In this document: positions 44,090 through 53,146 of the stretch, in pieces
Position numbering within the stretch: position 1 is the first letter of the stretch
Layout: every line of letters begins with the position of its first letter
Assembly (NCBI RefSeq): GCF_000018405.1
Contig: NC_009943.1
Coordinates: 3,289,001 to 3,353,000, forward strand
Direction: 5' to 3'
DNA: 64,000 bases
Source: Desulfosudis oleivorans Hxd3
GTDB taxonomy: Bacteria > Desulfobacterota > Desulfobacteria > Desulfobacterales > Desulfosudaceae
Made by a program: the position numbers and the translations under genes
Notes under the pieces: model-generated
Told to the model about the DNA's origin: nothing
The model's input: only the letters and a program-made list of their open reading frames with translations
The model's database searches: none

Positions 44090-45275
44090 TGGTCCCCCTT
44101 TCTGAAAGTCCGGCCAGCAACGACCCTTTTATGATCACGCCCTTTAACCGGCCGGCCTCATCCACCACCGGCACCGGGTAGGGCAGCCGGGCCAGCAGCG
44201 GAATGATCTCCACCGCCGGGGTGTCCAGGGCCACTGTCTCAATATCGGTGTTCACGATCTTTTCAAGGGTGGGATCCCCCCTCCCGGCCGCCTCGGCGGC
44301 GGTGTCAGCCGTAACATAGCCGTAGAGCTTTTTGTCTTTTCTCACGAAAATCTGGGAAATCTGGGAGTGTTGCATCTTTCGCAGGGCCGCCTTGGGGCCG
44401 TCGGTGTGAAAATAGGCCAGCTCCTTGGGTTTGATCATCACCCGTTCGGCGGTGATCACCTTGGTCATGTCCACGTCTTCCACGAACTTGGCCACATAAT
44501 CATTGGCCGGGTGGGAGAGAATCTCCTCGGCTGTTCCGGCCTGTACGATACGGGCGTCCTTCATCAGCACGATCCGGTCCCCCAGCTTGAGGGCCTCGTC
44601 CAGGTCATGGCTGATAAACACGATGGTCTTCTGCATCCTGTCCTGAAGGGTGAGCAGTTCGTCCTGCATGTCGCCGCGGATCAACGGGTCCAGGGCGCTG
44701 AACGCCTCGTCCATCAGCATGACATCCGCGTCCAGGGCCAGGGCCCGGGCCAGGCCCACCCGCTGCTGCATGCCGCCGCTGAGCTGACCGGGATAGGAGT
44801 CGGCCCACCCCTCCAGCCCCACCTGGGCCAGGGCCTCCAGGGACCGTTTTTTGCGGGCCACCGGCTCCAGCTTCTGAATTTCAAGGCCGTAGGCCACGTT
44901 GTCCAAGACCGTGCGGTGGGGAAACAGGGCAAAATTCTGGAACACCATGCCGAAATGCTGCAACCGGAAACGCCGCAGCTGCTCCTTGTCCAGCTTTGTC
45001 ACATCCTGGCCGTCGACGATCACCTTTCCGGCAGTGGGATCGATCAGCCGGTTGATGCACCGCACCAGGGTGGACTTGCCGCTGCCGGACAACCCCATGA
45101 CCACCAGGATCTCCCCCTCTTTCACGGTAAAAGAAGCATCGGCCACCCCCACCCCGTGCCGGGTCTTTTCCATGATCTCGTCCTTGCCCATGCCCTGGGC
45201 AAGCAGCTTCATTGCCGCCTCCGGGTTGGGCCCGAAAATCTTGTAAAGATTTTCAATTACAATTTTTTCCGTCAT
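44076..45275 (-). CDS. proV: Glycine betaine/proline ABC transporter ATPase with CBS domains
   Basis: 399 residues. Walker A GLSGSGKSTL, Q-loop, signature LSGGMQQRVGLARAL, Walker B VMLMDEAFSALD, H-loop FISHDLDEA. The C-terminal ~120 residues form a CBS pair (ending VPVVDEAGRLKGVIIKGSL), which in OpuA-type systems senses ionic strength or nucleotides. First gene of the operon proV-proW-proX-porin. Suits osmoprotectant uptake in a marine or saline host. Confidence 0.94.
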   Translation of the reverse strand: MTEKIVIENLYKIFGPNPEAAMKLLAQGMGKDEIMEKTRHGVGVADASFTVKEGEILVVMGLSGSGKSTLVRCINRLIDPTAGKVIVDGQDVTKLDKEQLRRFRLQHFGMVFQNFALFPHRTVLDNVAYGLEIQKLEPVARKKRSLEALAQVGLEGWADSYPGQLSGGMQQRVGLARALALDADVMLMDEAFSALDPLIRGDMQDELLTLQDRMQKTIVFISHDLDEALKLGDRIVLMKDARIVQAGTAEEILSHPANDYVAKFVEDVDMTKVITAERVMIKPKELAYFHTDGPKAALRKMQHSQISQIFVRKDKKLYGYVTADTAAEAAGRGDPTLEKIVNTDIETVALDTPAVEIIPLLARLPYPVPVVDEAGRLKGVIIKGSLLAGLSERGTIGNV

Positions 45276-45857
45276 TGGCGTCCCTTTTCTCTTTAACCAG
45301 AATGTTTTTTATATACAGATGAGTATGCAGCAAGCAGGATCGTCCCTGCCCTGGCGCCGCCCCCGTACCAGAAGGCCGGAAGTTGCAAAAAAAACAAGCC
45401 TTAAGGCAACTACTTGAAATATTTTAATAAAAACGAACAGGGTGCAAAAAAACAACCAGCCCTGTTTCTGTTTTAAATAGTTTTTACCGCGGGCACACCA
45501 TTGAAAAAACACAGGGGCTTTTACAAATGAGCCATAACTAATTTAAACTATGATATATTTTTGATATGCCCCAGTGGTATCAAAATTTCGGCCCCTTGTC
45601 AAATCAGGGGCCGGGGGGAGGGGGGCCGGCGTGAGGAACCATGGGTAAACTTCAAGGAGCGGCCTGTCCGCCATAGCCTTTGGCGACGGCGGGAAGCGAC
45701 GAAGCAATCTCATGGCATGGGAAAAAATCCGGTGGCGTGAAACCCGAAGGAGGGTGGAGACGCAACCGGGGTTTGTCGGGAATCAAAAAAAACCCCCGGC
45801 ATGCGGCAACCCGCATACCGGGGGCAATGTTATCCAGACAAATCAGGCGGCGAAAGC
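45276..45857. other. Intergenic region between proV and the beta-helix gene
   Basis: About 580 bp with no credible gene (frames at 45680-46252 are shadows of the beta-helix gene end). It contains the beta-helix gene terminator and must hold the proV promoter near 45300, where I see a TATATA but no convincing -35. Confidence 0.6.
45785..45824 (-). terminator. Intrinsic terminator of the beta-helix gene
   Basis: On the minus strand a 14-position stem CCCCCGGTATGCGG / CCGCATGCCGGGGG with loop GTTG and one mismatch is followed by eight T. It lies 33 bp after the stop codon. Confidence 0.92.
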
Positions 45858-48800
45858 CTACTCCTCCAGCAAAGTGGACACAAAACAGGACATATCCACG
45901 GAAGAGTCACCTGAAGTATAGTTCAGGCTGGCCATGGGCGGGGGCGGCTCGTCATCCCCGGCAATGGCCGAAGCCGGGGCAAAAAGCGTTTCTGCCGCCT
46001 GTTTCACGTAATCCAGGCTGCGGGCCAGCCATGTTTTTACGCCAACTCCCGCATCCGCATGAATCAGCAGATCACCGCCGCCATGATAGGACCCATAGAA
46101 CCGCAGGTTTATATGGGGCTGTTTGGCCCGTACCCAGTAACCACAGCCCGCCTCCATCGTGGTGGTGGCGGCATTATAAGCCCCGTTCCACGACCAGAGG
46201 CGGGTGTCAATATATTCGTTGCCGGCCGGCAGATTGCCGATCAGGTCGGTAAAGACCGGCTCCCCGGTTTCCGGGTCATACACCACCACGCCGACCTCGC
46301 TCCAGGCATAGTTCCGGTCGTTGGGCGGGCCCACCATGTTCCAACCGTTGCCGTTGGCATCGTTATACCGCAGGGCGACCTCCACATCCACCTCCGTGGT
46401 CATGGGCACGCCGGAGATGTCGGTCGTCAGCCCCTCCCGGGCCAGGACCCATGCGGCCTCGCCCGGATAAACCATGAAGTTGGGATACTCCCGGTACCCC
46501 CCGGCTCCCATCTCGCAGTCATACACGCCGATGCGGTAATGGGTGGTGTTGTATCCGCCGGACAGGTCGTCCCCGAAAACCGCCGTGGCCGAAGGGTTGC
46601 TTGGAATATGGGTAAAGGAAACCATCCGGTAGTCCTCAATCTCGGTGCCCGGCTCCATGGGCGGCAGGGACGTGGTTTCTTCAGTGCCCACAACAAAAAT
46701 ATTGGTCGGCACACCCTCTTCTCCCGGTTTTTGGGACCAGGCGTATTTCAGGCTGCCGCTGTCCTGGTATCCCACAATCCACTGGTAGGCCATGCCTTCC
46801 AAAAAATTATACGCGTCAAGGGTATAACGGGTCAGGTCCGTGCCCCCTTCCGCCACATAGTTGAACGGCGAGGGAAAACTGCTGAAATAGTCGATATCGG
46901 CCCGGCCCACCTTCCAGTGGGTGGTCAAATGGCTGTCTTTTTCCGGGTCGGAAAAGGCACTGGCCCGAAGGGTGACCGGCTGCCCCGGCGCAAACACCTG
47001 AAACGGCGACGGGCTCACATAGGTAGGCACTGCAGGCGGCAGGTTGCCCGTGGGCGGCATCACCAGATGCTCGTAACACCCCATGTCCGGATGGGCACCC
47101 TGAGTGGACCGGATGGTGCCGTCCAGATCGACTGAAATGGTGGAGGTCACAGCCGCGTCCACGCAGGGCGAACCGGACATCAGGTGGTAGTCGGCAATGC
47201 CGGTGTTATTATAAAGGGGATCTCCGGTGATGTTGTTGGCCCCCGCAGTGACGCCGTCATAGTTGAGGGTGTTGCCGAACAGGCAGTTATAGTCAATGGT
47301 TGGCGTGCTTGCAGTAGCGCTATCGGCAATACCTGTGCCGCAATTGGTAATGATATTGTACCGGATATCCGGGGACACCGTAGTGCCAGTGAGATAAGAC
47401 ATGTCGATGCCCGCCATGTAAGCGCCATCAATGGTATTATGGTAGATTATGGGGGTCACGGGATCGGACTCTCCCGCATCCAGAAAAATTCCCCTGTCCA
47501 GGTCCGTGACCATGCTGTCGCCGTTGTAGATCAGGTTGTTGACAATGATCGGAGAGCATGTAAGCGCATCACTGATAAGATGAATGCCAAACGGGGTGTC
47601 ATAAATCTTGTTGCCGGCAATCGTGTTGGTGCTGTCGCAATCGTACAGGATAATGCCGGCGCTGAGATTTTCATGAATATCGCAGCCCGTGACGGTGATG
47701 TTGGTGCTGTTGTAGATATAAACGCCGTACAGGTCTGCGTTGCGGATCTCGAAATCTTTGACCGTGATGTTGTCGCAATACCAGAAGTGCAGGCCATAGG
47801 TCCAGGAGGTGCCGGTGGCGTCGATAGTGGTGCCGCCGGCCGGGTCACCCAGAATCTCCGAATCAAACATGTAAAACTCCAGGTCCGACTCTGTTTCACC
47901 ATTGGCCACACTGTATACCCCCGGCGCCACATAAATGGTTATGCCAGTGGTGTCCCACAACTCCGTTGCCGCGTGGTGCAGGGTCTTCCAGGCTGTTCCA
48001 GGGGTCAGGCCGTCATTGGTGTCACTGCCGGTGTTGACGTTGACATAATAGACACTGGCCGCCGAATACTCATAACACCCGATATCCGCGTAAGTTCCCT
48101 GGGGACGGGTCTTGCCGTCCAGATCAACCGGCGTAGTGGAAGGAATGGCTGCCTCCACGCATGCAGACGCCCCTACCAGGTGATAATCGGCGGCAGTGCC
48201 CGGATCGGCATACTGGGGATCGGCACTGATATCGTTGGTGCCGGCAATGACGCCGGTACCGCTGTAATCGGCGGTGGTGTTGCCGAACAGATTATTATAG
48301 TCGATGTTGGGCGTAATCGTGCCCGAACCAAAGATGCCTACATCAAAGGTGGTGATATTGTTGTACTGGATATCCGGTTCTATAGTCCCGCCGCCGCCGA
48401 GGTCGTAAATAAAAATGCCATAGGTGGCACCGCCGTCAATGGTATTGTGATAAATTGTGGGAGAAGCTGTGACTGTCGAGCCTGTCACATTAATAAAGAT
48501 GCCCGTGTCCATGCCCGACGTCGGGCCGTCGTAAATCAGGTTGTTGACAATGACGGGAGACCCCACAAGCCCTGCGGCCGAAATTTCAATACCGGTGGGA
48601 TTGTCGTAGATCTTGTTGGCGGCAACCGTGTTGCTGGCATCGCATTCACTCAGATAAATACCGGCCCCGAAGTTATCATGAATACTGCATCGAGTAATTG
48701 TATGGCCGCTGCCGCCGTTGATATAGACCCCGTAACCCGATGCCCCCCTGATTTCGAGGTCGCTGATCGTTATGTTGGAAACCGTATAGAGCTGGCTCAC

Positions 48801-49178
48801 ACTGATACCATTGCTCCAGTAGGCGGCACCGGAACAGTCGATGATGGTGCCACCGGCCGGGTCTCCAAGAATGGAGGAGTCCGTCATATAAATATCCAGA
48901 AAATCGTCCAGCTCACCATTGGCAGGACTATAGATACCGGGGGCCACATGGATGATGTTGAAGCTGGATTCGACCAGCATGCTGGCGGTATAGTGCAGCG
49001 TCTTCCAGGCTGTTCCCGGGGTCAGGCCGTCATTGGTGTCACTGCCGGTGTTGATATCCACGTAATAGTCAGCCCCCGTTGCCGCGCCGGGCAGGGCCAG
49101 CAAAAGGGCCAGGGCCAGAAACAGGCCGAAAATGGCCGCCATGGTACCGTTCTTTTTTATGTCTGCCTGAAGCCGCAT
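45858..49178 (-). CDS. Large secreted parallel beta-helix repeat protein (tandem duplicated)
   Basis: A 1106-residue exported protein. The signal peptide runs to ~residue 36 (FLALALLLALPGAATGA). Two homologous modules, ~37-370 and ~375-720, each open with YYV(D/N)(I/V)NTGSDTNDGL then TPGTAWKTLH, run through right-handed beta-helix rungs (NNLIYDG, YHNTIDGG), and end in DLDGK.RP...DIGCYEY, as in choice-of-anchor Q proteins. After ~740 an Ig-like part and a beta-rich C-terminal domain follow. A cell-surface or extracellular polysaccharide-binding or adhesin role is likely; no catalytic residues were identified. Confidence 0.82.
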   Translation of the reverse strand: MRLQADIKKNGTMAAIFGLFLALALLLALPGAATGADYYVDINTGSDTNDGLTPGTAWKTLHYTASMLVESSFNIIHVAPGIYSPANGELDDFLDIYMTDSSILGDPAGGTIIDCSGAAYWSNGISVSQLYTVSNITISDLEIRGASGYGVYINGGSGHTITRCSIHDNFGAGIYLSECDASNTVAANKIYDNPTGIEISAAGLVGSPVIVNNLIYDGPTSGMDTGIFINVTGSTVTASPTIYHNTIDGGATYGIFIYDLGGGGTIEPDIQYNNITTFDVGIFGSGTITPNIDYNNLFGNTTADYSGTGVIAGTNDISADPQYADPGTAADYHLVGASACVEAAIPSTTPVDLDGKTRPQGTYADIGCYEYSAASVYYVNVNTGSDTNDGLTPGTAWKTLHHAATELWDTTGITIYVAPGVYSVANGETESDLEFYMFDSEILGDPAGGTTIDATGTSWTYGLHFWYCDNITVKDFEIRNADLYGVYIYNSTNITVTGCDIHENLSAGIILYDCDSTNTIAGNKIYDTPFGIHLISDALTCSPIIVNNLIYNGDSMVTDLDRGIFLDAGESDPVTPIIYHNTIDGAYMAGIDMSYLTGTTVSPDIRYNIITNCGTGIADSATASTPTIDYNCLFGNTLNYDGVTAGANNITGDPLYNNTGIADYHLMSGSPCVDAAVTSTISVDLDGTIRSTQGAHPDMGCYEHLVMPPTGNLPPAVPTYVSPSPFQVFAPGQPVTLRASAFSDPEKDSHLTTHWKVGRADIDYFSSFPSPFNYVAEGGTDLTRYTLDAYNFLEGMAYQWIVGYQDSGSLKYAWSQKPGEEGVPTNIFVVGTEETTSLPPMEPGTEIEDYRMVSFTHIPSNPSATAVFGDDLSGGYNTTHYRIGVYDCEMGAGGYREYPNFMVYPGEAAWVLAREGLTTDISGVPMTTEVDVEVALRYNDANGNGWNMVGPPNDRNYAWSEVGVVVYDPETGEPVFTDLIGNLPAGNEYIDTRLWSWNGAYNAATTTMEAGCGYWVRAKQPHINLRFYGSYHGGGDLLIHADAGVGVKTWLARSLDYVKQAAETLFAPASAIAGDDEPPPPMASLNYTSGDSSVDMSCFVSTLLEE

Positions 49179-49471
49179 GGTCTTTTCTCCTTGCTGTTTA
49201 TTTCCCCTGGCCGCACCGCAACAGGAATCCCTTGGTGGCCGCCATATCTGTGTGGAAAAAAATTAATGATAAGAAGTTGCTATCACAGTCATTGTCTATA
49301 CCAATCCCCCTGCTGAGTGTCAATATTTTTCCCTTCTGCCTCTTAGCTGGTGCGGCAGGTTGACCGACACGAAGGGTTCTTCTTCGTTCCCTTCGTGATC
49401 TTCGTGATCTTCGTGTTACAAAGCGGCCGGCTTTCCCTTTCCCGGGTGGCACGGGCAAACCGCAGGTTGCC

Positions 49472-49588
49472 CGTGAACATCAGTCCGGAAATGAAGCACG
49501 GGCAAGCTGTCGCTTGGCCCGTGGCACCCGTCAGAGACCGGTCGTTTGATACCGTCCTGCCGATGCCCTTACGGGCACACTACAAACA
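49472..49588 (+). repeat. Dispersed repeat, copy 3 (partial)
   Basis: Matches 31211-31330 from gtgaacatcagtccgg to cttacgggcacactacaaac but lacks the ttttaagcccggcccg second half seen in copies 1 and 2. Confidence 0.75.
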
Positions 49589-49655
49589 GGGCATCTCTCT
49601 CCGCGCTTATTTATTGATAAGAAAAAAGGAAAGCGGCTGGTATCGATTTTTTCTG

Positions 49656-49684
49656 TTGACACTCCCCGACCAAAACGGCATATT
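49656..49684 (+). promoter_or_regulatory. Candidate promoter for the gntR operon
   Basis: TTGACA (49656-49661), 17-base spacer, CATATT (49679-49684), about 50 bp before the GntR ATG. The -10 is weak, as expected for a regulated promoter. Confidence 0.4.
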
Positions 49685-49732
49685 GCCGACAATCGACTTT
49701 ATAACAGCGATTCTTTATAAGAACGAGGTGCC

Positions 49733-50518
49733 ATGACATTTATCGCCCCCCAGAGCCTCCCAGAACAGATTGCTGAAATTATTAGAGAAAAAATCGTTCG
49801 GCTGGAACTCAGGCCCGGCGAGAACATTCGCGAGGCCCAGCTTGCCGCAGAATTGAATGTCAGCCGCAGCCCCATACGGGAGGCCCTGCGCCTGCTGGAA
49901 AAACAGCGCCTGGTGGAACAGGTGCCGCGCAAGGGCACCCGGGTAACCGACCTGTCCGAACAGGGAATAGCGGACCTCTACGACGTTGCCGGGGCACTGA
50001 TTGTGCTGGCCGCCAAACAGTGCGCGGCCAAAAGCACGGCCGACGAGCTTTCCGCCATCAACGACGCCGTGGTCCGGGCCGGCCGGGCCGTTGCAAAAAA
50101 AGATGTGGCCGGCTATCACACCGCTTTTTTCGAGTTTGCCCTGCACTGCATGCAAAGCGCGAAAAACCCACTGCTGGAGGACATGATCATGGACCTTCTG
50201 CACGGGGTGCGCCGCATGCAGTTCCTCACCCTCTCCCTGCGCAGCGAAAACCTGGAGGAGAACCTGGAAATCCTTGAAAGGGGCAACGCCTATCTTCAGA
50301 ACAATGACGGCGAAATGGCGGTCAACACGGTCATCGAATATGTTGCAAAGGAAAAAAGCGTGGCCGTCAAAACCCTCAACCAGGGGCTTCACCTCATGGC
50401 CGGCAGGGACGGGGCAACACGGCACCTGCCCGGCAACCCCGGAGCCGGTGGCATCCCTATATACAATGAACGGCCCGTACGGCCGGCCATCGCATCAAAC
50501 AGGAGAAAAAGCATATGA
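49733..50518 (+). CDS. GntR/FadR-type transcriptional regulator (FCD domain)
   Basis: A 261-residue regulator. N-terminal winged helix (IAEIIREKIVRLELRPGENI, then LAAELNVSRSPIREALRLLEKQRLVEQVPRKG broken at the turn) and an FCD ligand domain at ~80-235 with helix DVAGYHTAFFEFALHC. FCD regulators often bind metal and small organic acids. Its stop overlaps the next ATG (ATGA), so it is co-translated with the enzymes it likely controls. The last ~35 residues, rich in Gly, Pro and Arg, are unusual. Confidence 0.88.
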   Translation: MTFIAPQSLPEQIAEIIREKIVRLELRPGENIREAQLAAELNVSRSPIREALRLLEKQRLVEQVPRKGTRVTDLSEQGIADLYDVAGALIVLAAKQCAAKSTADELSAINDAVVRAGRAVAKKDVAGYHTAFFEFALHCMQSAKNPLLEDMIMDLLHGVRRMQFLTLSLRSENLEENLEILERGNAYLQNNDGEMAVNTVIEYVAKEKSVAVKTLNQGLHLMAGRDGATRHLPGNPGAGGIPIYNERPVRPAIASNRRKSI

Positions 50519-51978
50519 CCGAAAACGCACACCCCGTTCCACCGGCTGCCGACGACCCGATGCGCCGCATCGCCGGCACACGGGAAATAAGAACCCTGGT
50601 GGCGGCCCTGATGCCTGAGATGCTGGACATCTGGGCACAGAGCGGCACCGGCCCGATCCGGACCACCGCCAGAAAAACGGTTTCGAAAATCGCCGGGGGC
50701 GATATTCGAAACGCCATGCTGGACAAAACCGCCATGGACCGGGCCCCGGCCCTGCACACCCTGGCCGGAGATCCCGAATTCGTGGGACAGGTGTCCGCAC
50801 AGACCGGGGAGTTGGTGAACGGCCTGTATACCGTGCTGCTGAACGCGGCCGGGGAGATCAACGCGCTTGATGTGGCCGTTAAAAAAGACCTGATCCAAAC
50901 GATTACCAGCGACCTGTCTTCCGGAAAAAGTGCCGCGCTGGTAACGATTTGCTGTCGCGTCATCAATGATATTCATAAGGATGAGCCGGAATTCCTGGCC
51001 CGAGTCCTGGCGCCTGCCTTTGAAAAATGGATCACCTCCATGGATTTCGGGGAGCTCAAGGAGCTTCTGGAAACCAGCACACCGGGCATTTCGGCCCTGG
51101 TCCATATGATCAACGAGACCTTGTGGAAGTACCCGGCCAAGGTCATCTCTCTCGTGTCCCTGGCGCCGTCGATCATTAATATAACCATCGATGCCCTGGC
51201 CCAGACCCTGGGCACTTTCAATAATGAAGGCACACCGGATATGGTGGCCGATGTGCTGCTGTCGGTGCTGCGGGAAATCGATGCCCAGGCCGCCGGCCGC
51301 CTGGTGAACCAGATGGCGGAACAGGCGCGGCAACTCCATGTGGGCAGCGCCCTGATCGGCGAGCCGGGCGCTCCGCAGCTGCCCAACGATTTATCCTCCC
51401 TGTTTGATGCCATTGTCAAAGAGATAAACGGTGAGGTGTTGTGGAAAGCCAGGGCTGCCATGGCTGAGATCAAAAGCCAGGCCCACTCCGCCATGACGGA
51501 TGTTCTGGCGGACAACCCGGACCTGCTGACCGGCGGCATGGCTACCAAAAGCGCGGTACACAACGCCCGTATACGCGCTGTCAGCCACCGGGTCTCCACC
51601 CTGGAGTCCATGGACCCGGACGCGATCAACACCGCCCTGGGAACCTCCCTGGAAAACCTCGATCTTCAGGAGGGCGCCAATGCCGTCAACGCCGTGATCC
51701 TGGTGGCCGGCCGGCTGCTGGAAGCCCGGTCGGAGGCGATCCGCGACAAGGCCGGCTCCCTGGTCGACGCCCTGGACCTGTACGGCGCGTCGGAGACGAT
51801 CGAAAGGGCGGGCGAGGTCGTGGGAGAAGCGCTGCTGCCGCTGGCCCGGGCCGTGGTGCCCCCCCTGGCCCGGGGAATCCTCAAATCCCTGGCCGCGGAC
51901 GATGACGAATTTGAAGACGGCGCACAGGCCGCAAGGCGCCTGCTGGCCGCTTTATTAAAAAACGGGGAGGCGGATTAA
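50515..51978 (+). CDS. Orphan 487-residue helical protein in the dehydratase operon
   Basis: Not recognised. Predicted all-helical, rich in Ala, Leu, Glu and Asp, with no transmembrane segment, signal or CxxC motif and few Cys (ICCRV only). Segments such as NAVILVAGRLLEARSEAIRDKAGSLVD suggest HEAT/ARM-like or four-helix packing. It is coupled to the GntR gene by ATGA and ends two bases before the first HgdB-like gene, so it is very likely part of the same pathway, perhaps a scaffold or chaperone. Its family could not be placed. Confidence 0.6.
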   Translation: MTENAHPVPPAADDPMRRIAGTREIRTLVAALMPEMLDIWAQSGTGPIRTTARKTVSKIAGGDIRNAMLDKTAMDRAPALHTLAGDPEFVGQVSAQTGELVNGLYTVLLNAAGEINALDVAVKKDLIQTITSDLSSGKSAALVTICCRVINDIHKDEPEFLARVLAPAFEKWITSMDFGELKELLETSTPGISALVHMINETLWKYPAKVISLVSLAPSIINITIDALAQTLGTFNNEGTPDMVADVLLSVLREIDAQAAGRLVNQMAEQARQLHVGSALIGEPGAPQLPNDLSSLFDAIVKEINGEVLWKARAAMAEIKSQAHSAMTDVLADNPDLLTGGMATKSAVHNARIRAVSHRVSTLESMDPDAINTALGTSLENLDLQEGANAVNAVILVAGRLLEARSEAIRDKAGSLVDALDLYGASETIERAGEVVGEALLPLARAVVPPLARGILKSLAADDDEFEDGAQAARRLLAALLKNGEAD

Positions 51979-51979
51979 A

Positions 51980-53119
51980 ATGACGAATTCTTTCTACGAG
52001 GCCACCACCACGGTTTGCAACCAGTCGATTCAGGAATGGCAGTCGTCCGGAAAAAAAATCGTCGGCTATACCTGCTCCTATGTTCCCCCGGAAATATTTC
52101 ACGCCGCCGGGATTCTGCCGGTTCGCATCCGGGGCATTGAAACCGAAGGAACGGATATCGGCGACGCCTATTTCGGACCTTTTATCTGTTCGTTTCCCAA
52201 GTGCATCCTGCAACTGGCCGGCAAGGGCAAATACAACTTTTTAAGCGGCGTCATCATCACGCCCGGATGCGACGCCATGCGCCGCCTGGACGAGTGCTGG
52301 CGCAAAGCCGGAGAAGACTACCCGGGAATCGTGCCGCCCTTTTTCTACTATTTCGATGTCCCCCACAAGACACTGCCCCACGGCATGAAATGGTTCAAGG
52401 AAGAGCTTCTGACCCTTATCGCCGGGGTGGAGCAGCACTTTTCCGTCACCGTCGACACCGACGGGCTGCACCAGGCCATCGCCCTTTACAACCGGGGCCG
52501 GATGCTGCTCAAGGAGCTGGAGGAGATACGCACCCGGCCGGAAGTCCCCATCACCGGAACCGAGGCCTTTGCCGTGGCCGTGGCCGGAACGGTTCTGCCC
52601 CGGGACCTGTATACGGAGCAGCTGCAACAGCTCCTGGAAGACCTGAAAACCCGGCCTTCGGTATCGACCGGCAAAAAACGGATTCTGGTCATCGGCAGCA
52701 TCAGCGACGACATTCAGATCGTGGAACTGATCGAAAAAAACCCCACCGCCATCGTGGTGGCGGAAAACCTCTGCTTCGGCGTACGTTACGAGGGCAACCT
52801 GGTGGCCGAGACCGGAGACCCGGTGGAGGCCATGGCCGAGGGCTACCTGGGAGAGTGCACCTGCCCCCGCATGTTCGGCAAATACCAGGAGCGATTGGCG
52901 ATCCTGAAGGCGAAAATCGACGCGGCCGCCATTGACGGCGTGATCATGCAGAACATCCGGTTCTGCGACCTGCACGGTTCGGAACACGGTCTTCTGGAGC
53001 GCGACCTTGAAAAGGCGGGCATCCCCTGCCTGAAGATCGAGCGGGAATACGGACCGCTCACGGACACCGGCCGCATGCAGATGCGCATCCAGGCGTTTTT
53101 GGAAAGAATCTCAACCTAA
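51980..53119 (+). CDS. 2-hydroxyacyl-CoA dehydratase / benzoyl-CoA reductase subunit, HgdB/BcrC-like (set 1)
   Basis: 379 residues of the HGD-D superfamily. The iron-sulfur ligand cysteines are in YTCSYVPPE, FICSFPKC, TPGCDAMRR, ENLCFG, GECTCPR and RFCDLHGSEH. The family uses a [4Fe-4S] or double-cubane cluster for ATP-driven two-electron chemistry on CoA thioesters. The CSFPKC pair and extra cysteines recall double-cubane types. GGGGAGG precedes ATG 51980. With the next gene it forms a BcrC/BcrB-like pair. Substrate unknown. Confidence 0.85.
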   Translation: MTNSFYEATTTVCNQSIQEWQSSGKKIVGYTCSYVPPEIFHAAGILPVRIRGIETEGTDIGDAYFGPFICSFPKCILQLAGKGKYNFLSGVIITPGCDAMRRLDECWRKAGEDYPGIVPPFFYYFDVPHKTLPHGMKWFKEELLTLIAGVEQHFSVTVDTDGLHQAIALYNRGRMLLKELEEIRTRPEVPITGTEAFAVAVAGTVLPRDLYTEQLQQLLEDLKTRPSVSTGKKRILVIGSISDDIQIVELIEKNPTAIVVAENLCFGVRYEGNLVAETGDPVEAMAEGYLGECTCPRMFGKYQERLAILKAKIDAAAIDGVIMQNIRFCDLHGSEHGLLERDLEKAGIPCLKIEREYGPLTDTGRMQMRIQAFLERIST

Positions 53120-53146
53120 CACCCTTTCTGGGTTCAGGAGGCAGTT

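Larger units (their letters stand above)
49179..49732. other. Intergenic region upstream of the GntR gene
   Basis: About 550 bp between divergent genes. It holds the dispersed repeat copy 3 (49472-49588) and a candidate promoter at 49656-49684. A small frame at 49350-49736 has no family resemblance and covers the repeat, so it is not called. Confidence 0.6.

Noticed and set aside
45680-46252. 190-residue plus-strand frame
   Set aside because: Runs through the terminator and the antisense of the beta-helix gene; composition shows a shadow frame.
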